From assembly GCA_964556225.1 (NCBI GenBank), contig CAZKVJ010000013.1:1-64000 (forward strand): DNA of 64,000 nt. The letters run 5' to 3'. Positions 28,869-38,530 of this stretch are shown here, piece by piece. The position numbers were made by a program, and so were the translations under genes. Under the pieces are notes generated by a model, which was not told the origin of the DNA, searched no databases, and saw nothing but the letters and a program-made list of their open reading frames with translations. The stretch's first letter is position 1. Every line of letters begins with the position of its first letter. This stretch comes from CAZKVJ01 sp964556225. Lineage in GTDB: Bacteria > Actinomycetota > Acidimicrobiia > Acidimicrobiales > Ilumatobacteraceae.

Positions 28869-30202
28869 CGAACCTCCTCACCGAGGACGTCGCGGACACG
28901 GTGGACGAAGTCCTCGCCGCGCGACGCGTAGCCGTCGTACCAATCGAAGCTGGCGCACGCGGGCGACAGCACGACGGCGTCGCCGGGTCGGGCCAGGCGC
29001 CGGGCCGCCACCACCGCGTCCTCCATCGAGCCGGCCACCTCGACCGGCGTTCGCCCCTCGAAGGCCGCGACCAGCTCGCCGGCCGCCTCGCCGATCGCGA
29101 CCACGGCGACGATGCGGGCCGACTCCTGGGCCAGCAGGCCGAGATCCAAGCCCTTGTTGCGGCCCCCGGCGATCAGGACCAGCCGCTCGAACGCGCGAAT
29201 GGCGGTGAGCGCAGCGTGCGGGCTGGTGGCCTTCGAGTCGTCGTACCAGCGCACCCCATCGGCCTCGGCGACGAGCTCGATGCGGTGTGGTGGCCCCCGG
29301 AACTCACCCAGCGCCGCACCGACCGCGGCAGGCGCGACGAGCGCCGGCTCCATCACCAGCGCCGCCGCGGCCAGCGCGTTGGTGAGATCGTGCGGCAGTG
29401 AGCGTCGCATGGCCGTCACCTCGCAGAAGACGCCCTGCGGCCCGACCAGCGACGACCCGTCGACGCGGTAGTCGCCGCCGTGCCGGGCGAACGTCCGGGT
29501 CCGGCAGGCCACGGTGGCCAGGTTGCGCATCACCACCGGGTCGTCCGCCCAGCCGATCGCCACGTCGTCGGCGCGGACGTGGCGCCACATCCGCGCCTTC
29601 GCCGCTTCGTACGACGCCATGTCCACGTGCCAGTTCTGGTGGTCCGGCGCGAGGTTCAACCACACGGACGCCTCGGCCCGGAACGCGTCGATGAAGGCGA
29701 GTCGGAAGCTGGAGCACTCCACCACGAGCGCGTCGACGTCGAGGTCGATGGCGTCGACCAACGGCAGCTCGGTGTTGCCGGCCGCCACCGCCCGCACGCC
29801 CCCGGCACGCAGCATCGCCTCGGCCAGCAGCGTGGTGGTGGTCTTGCCGTCCGTCCCGGTGACGGCGAGCATCGGGCGCGGCCCGCCGGGCCGAGCCTGC
29901 TCCCACTCGTAGGCCAGGTCGATCTCCGAGCGAACCGGCACGCCCCGGTCGCGAGCGGTCGCGATCACCCGATGGGTCTCGGGCACCCCGGGTGAGGGCG
30001 AGACGAGGTCGATCCGCCCCAGCAGGTCCGCCAGCTCGCTCACCCCGGGGTCCTCGAGCAGCTCCACGCCGAGCGCCTCGGCCACGGCGCGGCGCTCGTC
30101 GGTGACGGAGTCGTCGGCCACGACCACGTCGGCCCCGCGGCGCTGCAGCGCGCGCACCGTGGACGCACCGGTCACCGCCAAGCCGTAGACGAGCGCCCTC
30201 AT
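28865..30202 (-). CDS. murD: UDP-MurNAc-L-alanine--D-glutamate ligase
   Basis: Adds D-Glu to the muropeptide precursor. The 445-residue Mur ligase has SPSPGVPETHRVI, the ATP P-loop VTGTDGKTTTTLLAEAML, VVECSSFRL, the NLAPDHQNWH segment (a variant of the more common NLxPDHLDRH) and the C-terminal YDDSKATSPHAALTAI and IAGGRNKG motifs specific for MurD. It is coupled by 4-nt overlaps to mraY and ftsW. Confidence 0.95.
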   Translation of the reverse strand: MRALVYGLAVTGASTVRALQRRGADVVVADDSVTDERRAVAEALGVELLEDPGVSELADLLGRIDLVSPSPGVPETHRVIATARDRGVPVRSEIDLAYEWEQARPGGPRPMLAVTGTDGKTTTTLLAEAMLRAGGVRAVAAGNTELPLVDAIDLDVDALVVECSSFRLAFIDAFRAEASVWLNLAPDHQNWHVDMASYEAAKARMWRHVRADDVAIGWADDPVVMRNLATVACRTRTFARHGGDYRVDGSSLVGPQGVFCEVTAMRRSLPHDLTNALAAAALVMEPALVAPAAVGAALGEFRGPPHRIELVAEADGVRWYDDSKATSPHAALTAIRAFERLVLIAGGRNKGLDLGLLAQESARIVAVVAIGEAAGELVAAFEGRTPVEVAGSMEDAVVAARRLARPGDAVVLSPACASFDWYDGYASRGEDFVHRVRDVLGEEVR

Positions 30203-31259
30203 CGCGAGTCCACCACGTGGGTGAAGTCGGCGATGAACAACGCCAGCGCGGTCGCCGCGCAGATGCCCGAGATCACCCAGAACCGGATGATCACGGTGGT
30301 CTCCGGCCAGCCCGCCAGCTCGAAGTGGTGGTGGATCGGTGACATCCGGAACAGCCGCCGGCGGCGGCCGGACGCCTTGAAGACGCCCATCTGGACGGCG
30401 ACCGAGCCGGCCTCCATCACGTTCAGCCCGACCACGAGCGGCAGCAGCAGCTGTGTGTTCGTCGCCACGGCCAGCAGCCCGAGCGCGGCGCCGATGGAGA
30501 GCGCCCCGACATCGCCCATGAAGATCCGGGCTGGCGCGGCGTTCCACCACAGGAACCCGATGCAGCCCCCGGCGAACGCTGCCGCCATCACGGCGAGGTC
30601 GAGCGGGTTCACCGTGCCACCCGCGCCGACGCCGTAGATGTCGGGGTTGCGGAACGACCAGTAGCCGATCACGGCGAAGATCGCGAAGCTCAGCGCCGCC
30701 GATCCGGCGGCCAGGCCGTCGAGCCCGTCCGTGACGTTCACCGCGTTGGCGGTGGCCCAGACCATGAGCGCCGTCCAGAGCACCCACACCCACCACGGCA
30801 GCTCCCAGCCCGGCAGGTCGTATCGGGTGAACGACAGCGTCTCGCTGATGCCGGTTCCGGCCGCCAGCGCCCACGTGATGAGCACGGCCACGCCGAAGCT
30901 GATCTGTCCCTTCTTCGACCAGAGGATGCCCCGGTTGTGGGCACGGCGCACCTTCAGGTAGTCGTCGAGGAACCCCATGAACCCCAGCGCGAGGATCCCG
31001 AGCCACATGATCATCGCCTGGTCGGAGAAGGCGAGGCCCCTCCGGAGGTGGGCGGCGACCCAGCCAGCCAGGGCCGCGCCCACGATCGCCAGCCCGCCCA
31101 TCGTGGGTGTGCCCTGCTTGGGCTGATGCCAGTCAGGACCGAGGTCTTCCTTGCCGAGGATCGGCTGGCCGGCGCCCCGCTCGCGGAAGATTCTGATCAG
31201 CGCTCGGGTGCCGAACAGCGACACCACCATCGCCGTGGCGCCGGCCACGATGACGGCGA

Positions 31260-31263
<4 letters not shown>
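30199..31263 (-). CDS. mraY: Phospho-MurNAc-pentapeptide translocase MraY
   Basis: Ten-helix membrane enzyme that makes lipid I from UDP-MurNAc-pentapeptide and undecaprenyl phosphate. The 354-residue protein has KQGTPTMGG, the catalytic GFLDDYLKVRR, NAVNVTDGLDGLAAG and the C-terminal SPIHHHFELAGWPE motif. GTG at 31263 overlaps the murE stop directly. In most clusters murF lies between murE and mraY, but it does not here. Confidence 0.96.
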
Positions 31264-32699
<1,436 letters not shown>

Positions 32700-32719
32700 C
32701 CTGTCCCCCACCACGCCGC

Positions 32720-34735
32720 TCAGCCCCCGGTCGGGCAGCCGCCCGACGCCGGAGGACGCAGCTTGAGCTCGTGGATGGCCACCTCGGCGATCGAGCGGAA
32801 CACGGGCGCCGCGGCGCGCCCGCCGAAGCGATCCTGGGTGGTCGGATCCGGCTCGTCGATCGACACCAGGATCGTGACCTTGGGGTCCTCCGCCGGCAGG
32901 AACCCGACGAAGGAGGCGAAGTAGGCCTTGTTGCCCTCGTCGTCTTCGTAGGTGCCGTTGTCCTGGGCCTTGTACCCGGTCCCGGTCTTGCCGGCGACCG
33001 TGATGCCCGGGATCTGGGCCAGCGTGGCCGTCCCCTGGCACACCACGTCGGTCATCATCGACGTCATCTGGTCCGCCACCTCGGGTCGCAGCACGGTGCG
33101 GGTCGGTGACGGCGGCGTCTCGACCGTGGCACCGTCGACGCCGATGGTGCCCAGGACGAGCTTGGGGGCTACGTACTCGCCCCCGTTCGCCACGACGTTC
33201 ACCGCCGACACCAGCTGCAGCGGTGTCGCTGCGAAGCCGTAGCCGTAGGCGACGGTCATCCGCTCGGTGCCGTAGAGGTGGTCGGCGTCTTTCAAGATGC
33301 CCTTGCTCTCGCCGGGGAAGTCGAGGGCCGTCTGCTCGCCGAAACCGAAGGCTCGCATGTAGTCGACCTGACGGTCGGTCCCGGTCTGCTTGACGACCTG
33401 GACGGTGCCCATGTTCGACGACCGCACCATGATCTGGCGCACCGTCATCGGCTCCGTCTCGTGCAGGTACGCGTCCTTGATCTCGAAATCGTCGACCTCG
33501 AGCTTGTACGGCACCGTGAACACGGTGTCGGGCGTGGCGACGCCCTCGTTCAGCGCAGCGGCGATCGAGATCACCTTCGCCACCGAGCCCGGCTCGTAGG
33601 CCTCCGTGGCGGCAGGGTTGCCCACTGTCGGCGTGTAGGTACCGTCGTCGCGGCGCTTCACGCTGACGAGCGCGATGATCTCACCGGTGTCGGTGTCCAT
33701 GACGATCGCCGTGCCACCCTTGGCCGACAGCTCGGCGGTGCGGGCCAGGAGTGCCTGCTGCACCTGGAACTGGATCGAGCGGTCGAGCGTCAGCACGAGA
33801 TCGTCGCCGGGCGTGGCCGGCATCGTCGCCTCCTGCCCCGTGGGGATCGAGCGACCCTTGCTGTCGAGGTCGCGCACAATCACTCCGTCGACGCCGGTCA
33901 GCACGTCGTCGTACTGGAGCTCGAGCCCGGCGGTGCCGACGCCGTCGGGGTCGGTCCGCCCGACGATCGCCCGGGCCGACTCACCCCCCGGCAGCACCCG
34001 CTTGGGCTCCTCGTAGACGCCCACCCCCGCCAGCCCGAGGTCGTCGATGCTGGCGGCCAGGTCCTCGTCGATCTGACGGGCCACGTAGACGAAGCGGCTG
34101 TCGGGGTCGGCGAGGTCGACCGTCAGCTCGGCCTGCCGCTGCGCCGACAGCCCGAGCATGGTGGTGAGCGTGGCGGCCGTCGCCACCGGATCGACCACCA
34201 GCGCCGGGTCGGCGTACACGGTGCTCGACGGCACGGACATGGCGATCTCGTCGCCGTTGCGGTAGAAGATCACGCCCCGGTCGGCCTTCAGCGTGTCGCT
34301 CTCGCGTCGCTGGGCGATGGACGCAGCCCGGTACTCGTCGGCCTCGAGCGTCTGCAGCATCGCCACGCGGCCGATCAGCCCGGCCAGCACGAGCCCGGCG
34401 GCGACGACGACGGCGATGAGGCGCCGCCGCGGGCTGCCGGCCTTGAACGACGGGACGCGCCGCGCGCGGACGGCACGCCCCGCCACTCGGCCGGCGTGCG
34501 GGTTGCGTCCCGCATCCCGACGGAGCCGCTCCGGCGCGCGGCGGGCGTGCAGTCCCCGATCGGGGGACGTCCCGCGGCGCGGCTCGGAGCGGCCCTGCCG
34601 GTCCCGCACGACCTTGTCGCGCCGGCTGGCGACCGACGACGGCTTGGAGGGGTGGTGGTGGCTCCGGCTGCCCCGCACCGGCGCCGTCGGGCGGCGACCT
34701 GCGCCACCCGGGCCGGTGGGGCGCCAGGCCGTCAC
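32720..34735 (-). CDS. ftsI: Septal peptidoglycan transpeptidase FtsI/PBP3
   Basis: Class B penicillin-binding protein that cross-links septal peptidoglycan. The 671-residue protein has an unusually long basic cytoplasmic N-terminus (about 104 residues, Arg/Pro-rich), one membrane helix (106-128), the dimerisation domain, and the transpeptidase domain with SVAK (Ser384, Lys387), SSN (439-441) and KTG (581-583). There are no PASTA repeats. GTG at 34735 overlaps the stop of the FtsL-like gene. It is coupled upstream to ftsL and followed after 20 nt by murE. Confidence 0.95.
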   Translation of the reverse strand: MTAWRPTGPGGAGRRPTAPVRGSRSHHHPSKPSSVASRRDKVVRDRQGRSEPRRGTSPDRGLHARRAPERLRRDAGRNPHAGRVAGRAVRARRVPSFKAGSPRRRLIAVVVAAGLVLAGLIGRVAMLQTLEADEYRAASIAQRRESDTLKADRGVIFYRNGDEIAMSVPSSTVYADPALVVDPVATAATLTTMLGLSAQRQAELTVDLADPDSRFVYVARQIDEDLAASIDDLGLAGVGVYEEPKRVLPGGESARAIVGRTDPDGVGTAGLELQYDDVLTGVDGVIVRDLDSKGRSIPTGQEATMPATPGDDLVLTLDRSIQFQVQQALLARTAELSAKGGTAIVMDTDTGEIIALVSVKRRDDGTYTPTVGNPAATEAYEPGSVAKVISIAAALNEGVATPDTVFTVPYKLEVDDFEIKDAYLHETEPMTVRQIMVRSSNMGTVQVVKQTGTDRQVDYMRAFGFGEQTALDFPGESKGILKDADHLYGTERMTVAYGYGFAATPLQLVSAVNVVANGGEYVAPKLVLGTIGVDGATVETPPSPTRTVLRPEVADQMTSMMTDVVCQGTATLAQIPGITVAGKTGTGYKAQDNGTYEDDEGNKAYFASFVGFLPAEDPKVTILVSIDEPDPTTQDRFGGRAAAPVFRSIAEVAIHELKLRPPASGGCPTGG

Positions 34736-35220
34736 GGAACGGCTCCCACCACGTCCTTGACCTCGCTGAACTGCTCGAGCGGGTCGACCGACGAGCCCAC
34801 ATCGGGGTCGATGCCACTGGCCGAGGCGGCGACCTCGGCCACGACGTCGGGCGGCACGGAGATGAACTCGGTCCCCCGCCCGGGCACCAGGCCCAACCCG
34901 GCCGCCTCGAGCGCCAACCGCTCGGGGGAGCGCAGCACTGCCCGCTGCTCGCGCAGGCGGTCATAGGTCGCGCGCGCGGACTCGACACGGGACTCGAGCT
35001 CGTCGAGGCGGAGCTGACGCTCGGCCAGCGAGGTCTGGAACACGGTGACGCCGAGCAGGAGCGACGACACCAGCACACCCAGGACCACGGCCAAGCCGGC
35101 CAGCCGGCGACGGCCGGGGACGACCTCGAGCTGGGGGCGCGCCGGTGCCTGACGCCGAGCCGGGGCGGTCGCAGCGCTCCGGCTCACAGACGTGCCGAGG
35201 GACGCGACGCGGGTCGCCAC
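34732..35220 (-). CDS. FtsL-like septum protein
   Basis: A 162-residue bitopic protein: basic N-terminus, one membrane helix (LAGLAVVLGVLVSSLLLGVTVFQ), then a periplasmic coiled coil (LAERQLRLDELESRVESARATYDRLREQRAVL). The tail continues LRSPERLALEAAGLGLVPGRGTEFISVP, like FtsL/FtsB family proteins. Identification rests on topology and its location between rsmH and ftsI rather than on strong sequence signature. GTG at 35220 directly follows the rsmH stop codon with no spacing. Confidence 0.82.
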   Translation of the reverse strand: MATRVASLGTSVSRSAATAPARRQAPARPQLEVVPGRRRLAGLAVVLGVLVSSLLLGVTVFQTSLAERQLRLDELESRVESARATYDRLREQRAVLRSPERLALEAAGLGLVPGRGTEFISVPPDVVAEVAASASGIDPDVGSSVDPLEQFSEVKDVVGAVP

Positions 35221-36219
35221 TCAGCGCCCCTCGTCGGTCGTGTCGGTCGCCAACCGCTCGACCACGCGCAGGCGAGCCGAGGCCGCCCGCGGGTTGGCGG
35301 TGCGCTCGGCTTCGGTCGGCCGGGCGGGGGTGCGAACGGTGCGAACCAGGCGCAGGGCGCCACACACGCACGGCAGCCCGGGTGGACAGGTGCAGCCGCC
35401 CGTGACCGCCACGCGGAAGCGCTCCTTCACGATGCGGTCCTCGCCCGAGTGGTACGACAGCACGGCCACCCGCCCGCCGGGCGCCAGGACGGCGATGGCA
35501 TCGTCGAGGGCGTCCGGCAACACCTCCAGCTCTCGGTTGACCTCGATGCGGATGGCCTGGAACGTGCGCTTCGCCGGGTGGCCGCCCCGCCGGCGCGCCG
35601 GCGCCGGGATCGCGTTCGTGACGATGGCGGCGAGCTCAGCCGTGGTCTCGACCGGCCGGGCGGCGACGATGGCGCCGGCGATGCGGCTGGCGTAGCGCTC
35701 ATCGGCGTGCTGGCGCAGGATCCGCACCAGCTCGAGCTCCGAGTAGCCGTTGACGATGTCGGCGGCCGACCAGGCGTCGTCGGGATCCATCCGCATGTCG
35801 AGTGGGGCGTCGTGACGGTACGAGAAGCCGCGCTCGGGACGGTCGAGCTGGGGTGAGGACACCCCGAGGTCGAACAGTGCCCCGGAGAGCTCGGAGATGG
35901 CGTGCTCGGTCATGACGTGTCGGAGGCGGTCGAATCGTTCACGGACCAGCGCCACCCGCCCGGCGAAGGGGGTCAGCCGCTGAGCGGCCGCCGCCAGCGC
36001 CTGGGGGTCCCGGTCGAGGCCCAGGATCCGCAGATCCGGCCGGGCGGCCAGCAGCACCTCGCTGTGGCCCCCGCCTCCGACGGTGGCGTCGAGCACCACG
36101 CCGGCTGGCACCTCGGCGAAGACAGCGAGGATCTCGTCGGCCATCACCGGACGGTGCGCGAACGGCGTGGCGCCACGAGGATCCTCGTCCCCCGATCGGG
36201 ATCCGGCGGCCCCGCTCAT
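35221..36219 (-). CDS. rsmH: 16S rRNA (cytosine-1402-N4)-methyltransferase RsmH
   Basis: SAM-dependent methyltransferase modifying C1402 of 16S rRNA, second gene of most dcw clusters. The 332-residue protein has FAHRPVMADEIL, the SAM loop DATVGGGGHSEVLLAA, LFDLGVSSPQLDRPERGFSYRHDAPLDMRMD, RTFQAIRIEVNREL and the C-terminal SYHSGEDRIVKERF. The ATG at 36219 is certain. Its Shine-Dalgarno (ggggga) lies inside one arm of a long perfect inverted repeat, so translation may be structurally regulated. Confidence 0.96.
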   Translation of the reverse strand: MSGAAGSRSGDEDPRGATPFAHRPVMADEILAVFAEVPAGVVLDATVGGGGHSEVLLAARPDLRILGLDRDPQALAAAAQRLTPFAGRVALVRERFDRLRHVMTEHAISELSGALFDLGVSSPQLDRPERGFSYRHDAPLDMRMDPDDAWSAADIVNGYSELELVRILRQHADERYASRIAGAIVAARPVETTAELAAIVTNAIPAPARRRGGHPAKRTFQAIRIEVNRELEVLPDALDDAIAVLAPGGRVAVLSYHSGEDRIVKERFRVAVTGGCTCPPGLPCVCGALRLVRTVRTPARPTEAERTANPRAASARLRVVERLATDTTDEGR

Positions 36220-36343
36220 CGGCAGTCCCCCGGGCGGCAGGTGCCGCCGGGATGTCTCCCCGGTCGTGCGAGACGCAAGCGGGCGGAGTTGGAGCTTGTC
36301 ATCTTGCCGCCCGGGGGACTGCCGGTGAGCGGAACGTCACCGG
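36220..36343 (-). promoter_or_regulatory. Candidate structured 5' leader of rsmH with a sequestered ribosome-binding site
   Basis: A perfect 20-bp inverted repeat has arms at 36220-36239 and 36305-36324, separated by 65 nt. On the transcribed strand the downstream arm ends directly before the rsmH ATG and contains the Shine-Dalgarno. A small hairpin (ccggg/cccgg) lies in the loop, and a second 7-bp hairpin (36322-36328 with 36337-36343) adjoins the upstream arm. A conserved mraW RNA motif upstream of this gene is known in actinobacteria; whether this is a member is inference. Confidence 0.7.
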
Positions 36344-36429
36344 TGTGCTGGTTCAGGTCTGCGACGGTGCGGTGCCTCACTCTCCCTTCCTGGTCTCCGG
36401 TCCATTGCTGGCGTGCTGTCGGGGCGCCG

Positions 36430-36846
36430 TCATGCCTCGCCCCCTGCGATCTCGGCGTTGCCGGCGGTGTTGATGGTCTGGAAGCGGGACGGCTCCCAGA
36501 TCTCGACCCGGTCGAAGGCGCCGGCCACGACGACGCGTGACCCCACCGTCAGCCCGGCGTAGTCGCGGGCCCGTTCGTCGAGGTTGATGCGCCCCTGGGC
36601 GTCGACGGTGAGCTCCGTCGCCGAGGCGGCGGTGGCCCGCATCTCGGCCCGGGAGACCTCGCCCCGCTTCACCTGCTCGAGCATCTCCCTCGCCACCTCC
36701 TCGAACGTGTCGGCCGGCACCACGTGGATGCACTTGTCACTCCCGTAGGCGAGGTAGCACCGCGTCCCGAGGTACGACCGGTACGGCGCGGGAAGGGCCA
36801 GCCGACCCTTCGGGTCCAGCTGGCGTTCGTGGTTCCCGACGAACAC
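36430..36846 (-). CDS. mraZ: Transcriptional regulator MraZ
   Basis: AbrB-fold DNA-binding regulator that usually represses its own dcw operon; it oligomerises into a ring and binds phased repeats. The 138-residue product has two SpoVT/AbrB-like halves, FVGNHERQLDPKGRLALPAPYR and ATELTVDAQGRINLDERARDYAGL, each with the D-x-x-GR motif. GTG start at 36846 is preceded by aggagcgagg. It is the first gene of the cluster and lies behind a phased GTGGNG array. Confidence 0.95.
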   Translation of the reverse strand: MFVGNHERQLDPKGRLALPAPYRSYLGTRCYLAYGSDKCIHVVPADTFEEVAREMLEQVKRGEVSRAEMRATAASATELTVDAQGRINLDERARDYAGLTVGSRVVVAGAFDRVEIWEPSRFQTINTAGNAEIAGGEA

Positions 36847-36911
36847 CGTGGTCTGCCTCGCTCCTCGTTGCGCCCTGCCTCGGACGTCTTCTCGGTCGTT
36901 CCGGGCGGATC

Positions 36912-36979
36912 ACCCACGGTGCTCCACCTCGCCCCACTCTGCCCCCCACAACCCCCCACTGTCAACCATTTCCCCCCAC
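36912..36979 (-). promoter_or_regulatory. mraZ promoter with phased GTGGNG repeats (candidate MraZ operator)
   Basis: On the minus strand, GTGGGG/GTGGAG/GTGGGT hexamers begin at 36979, 36959, 36949, 36937, 36927 and 36917. Spacing is 20, 10, 12, 10 and 10 bp. A -35-like ttgaca (36965-36960) lies between the first two. Helically phased TGGG/GTGG repeats are how MraZ recognises DNA in studied bacteria, so autorepression of the dcw cluster is likely. A good -10 is not evident; cagagt about 18 bp after ttgaca is the best candidate. Confidence 0.7.
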
Positions 36980-37036
36980 ATCGCGCCACCACACCCTCAC
37001 CGACCCCCACCCCCACGCGGGAGGGGGGTAGGTGGG

Positions 37037-37708
37037 TCAGAGGGCGGCGAGCAGGGCGGCACGCAGGACGCCGGGGGTGACGTCCACGGTGGCCACGGCA
37101 TCGCGCAGCTCGGCGGGATCCTCGGGCGGCAGCACCGCGGGCGACAGCAGCCCGATCAGCGCGGCGGGATCCCAGCGGCGGTGCACGGCGCACTGGAAGC
37201 GGGCCACGCCACGGGCGCGGCGCTGGCTGATGCCGACGACCTTGCGGCCGGCGACGGTCACCTCGCCCGGGCCGAGGCCGGCGAAGCACACGAGCTGCGA
37301 CCACGCCGAGGTCACCATCGCCCCGCGGTGCACCTGCGCATCGGGGTGGCCGAGCCCGGCGAGCGCCGCCGCCCACGCCTCGCCGAGCCACCACGTCGCA
37401 CGACCGACGTCGTCGCTCCACCGGGGATCCGTCGCCGGCAGGACGACGTCGACCCACACCACCTCTCCGGGGATCAGCAGCACGGCGCCACCCCCGCTGC
37501 GGCGCCGCACCACCTCGACCCCGGCTCGGGCGCACGCCGCTGCGTCGACGACCGTGTCGGCCTGCGCGCTGCCGAGCACCAGCGCCGGGCGGTCGACCTC
37601 ACACCACCACAGCGACGCCACGGCGTCGTCGGAGCCCGGCATCGCCCGGGCGTGCAGCACCGACGCGCTGGCCCGCCGCACCTCGACCGCCCAGGGCCTC
37701 GGCGTCAC
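37037..37708 (-). CDS. Lipoate--protein ligase A-like protein
   Basis: Predicted member of the biotin/lipoate protein ligase superfamily, 223 residues. The RRRSGGGAVLLIPGEVVWVDVVLP block matches the lipoyl-binding RRxSGGGAV loop, and AGRKVVGISQRR contains the conserved acyl-contacting Lys. It could transfer lipoate or octanoate to carrier proteins, or be a divergent relative with another substrate. GTG at 37708 is chosen because family similarity begins there; longer frames enter the HNH gene. It follows the HNH gene by 17 nt and precedes the mraZ promoter region. Confidence 0.72.
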   Translation of the reverse strand: MTPRPWAVEVRRASASVLHARAMPGSDDAVASLWWCEVDRPALVLGSAQADTVVDAAACARAGVEVVRRRSGGGAVLLIPGEVVWVDVVLPATDPRWSDDVGRATWWLGEAWAAALAGLGHPDAQVHRGAMVTSAWSQLVCFAGLGPGEVTVAGRKVVGISQRRARGVARFQCAVHRRWDPAALIGLLSPAVLPPEDPAELRDAVATVDVTPGVLRAALLAAL

Positions 37709-37725
37709 CGCCCAGCCCCGACCGA

Positions 37726-38223
37726 TCAGCTGGCCCGGGCGAGGTAGGGCTTCCAGGCGTCCGGGACCCGCGAGACGGACAACGCCACCCACCCGACCCC
37801 CCGGGGCGCGAGGGGCGTCGTGCTGAGGCGCATCCCCGCCTCTTCGGGCGTGCGATCGCGCTTGCGCAGGTTGCACTGCCGGCACGCGGCCGCGACGTTC
37901 TCCCACACGTGCATCCCACCCCGCGATCGGGGGAGCACGTGGTCGATCGAGTCGGCCGGGTCGCCGCAGTACTGGCAGCGGTGGTCGTCACGAGCGAACA
38001 CCGCGCGACGGGACAGCGCCGTGCGGCGGGTGTACGGCACCTTGACCACGTACCGGAGCCGGATCACGTGCGGGCTGGGCACGCTGAGGCGCGCCGAGCG
38101 GATCTGCGTGCCGTCGTGCTCGATCACGTCGGCCTTCTCGGCCAGCACCAGGCAGGCGGCACGACGGGCGGGCACCACACTGAGCGGCTCGTAGGTCGCA
38201 TTGAGGACCAGCGCGCTCCGCAC
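37726..38223 (-). CDS. HNH endonuclease-domain protein
   Basis: A 165-residue protein with a C-terminal HNH nuclease motif: CQYCG, then DSIDHVLPRSRGG, then CRQCNLRKRDRTPEEAGM, giving two CxxC zinc pairs and the His-Asn-His core. The N-terminal half (VLNATYEPLSVVPARRAACLVLAEKADVIEHDG) matches a family of stand-alone chromosomal HNH proteins common in actinobacteria. These are not obviously part of a phage or restriction system; the role is unknown. GTG start at 38223. Confidence 0.9.
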   Translation of the reverse strand: MRSALVLNATYEPLSVVPARRAACLVLAEKADVIEHDGTQIRSARLSVPSPHVIRLRYVVKVPYTRRTALSRRAVFARDDHRCQYCGDPADSIDHVLPRSRGGMHVWENVAAACRQCNLRKRDRTPEEAGMRLSTTPLAPRGVGWVALSVSRVPDAWKPYLARAS

Positions 38224-38239
38224 CCTCGGCCCTAACCCC

Positions 38240-38491
38240 TCACGCGCCCCACTGGCGGCACCACGCCAGGTAGTTCAGCACATCCTCGGCAGACGGCGTC
38301 GCCTCCGGGTCGCCGTACTGCGTCTCGAGCCGGAACCGCAGGTAGTCGCCCGCCGGCACCGGCAGCCAGGGCCGGCGCCGCCACCAGCCCGGTCCGGCCA
38401 GGCGAGCGGCCTGGCGGAGGGCGACACCCCACAGACGTGGCCGGCGGACGACGGCGACCACCAGCACCCACCACGAGGCCACCCGGCTCAC
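38240..38491 (-). CDS. Small hypothetical protein with tryptophan-rich N-terminus
   Basis: An 83-residue protein. The N-terminal half is hydrophobic and basic (WWVLVVAVVRRPRLWG) and could touch the membrane. The C-terminal half, AGDYLRFRLETQYGDPEATPSAEDVLNYLAWCRQW, looks like a conserved soluble motif. I do not assign a function. It lies between the ROK kinase and the HNH gene with gaps of 39 and 16 nt, so it is probably cotranscribed. GTG start at 38491. Confidence 0.7.
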   Translation of the reverse strand: MSRVASWWVLVVAVVRRPRLWGVALRQAARLAGPGWWRRRPWLPVPAGDYLRFRLETQYGDPEATPSAEDVLNYLAWCRQWGA

Positions 38492-38530
38492 GTCACGCCC
38501 CTCGAGCCCCGCGTTCGCACGGCGACGACC

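Noticed and set aside
37726..38223. HNH gene as homing endonuclease or phage remnant
   Set aside because: No intron, intein, integrase or phage genes nearby; it matches a stand-alone chromosomal family and sits in a normal operon.
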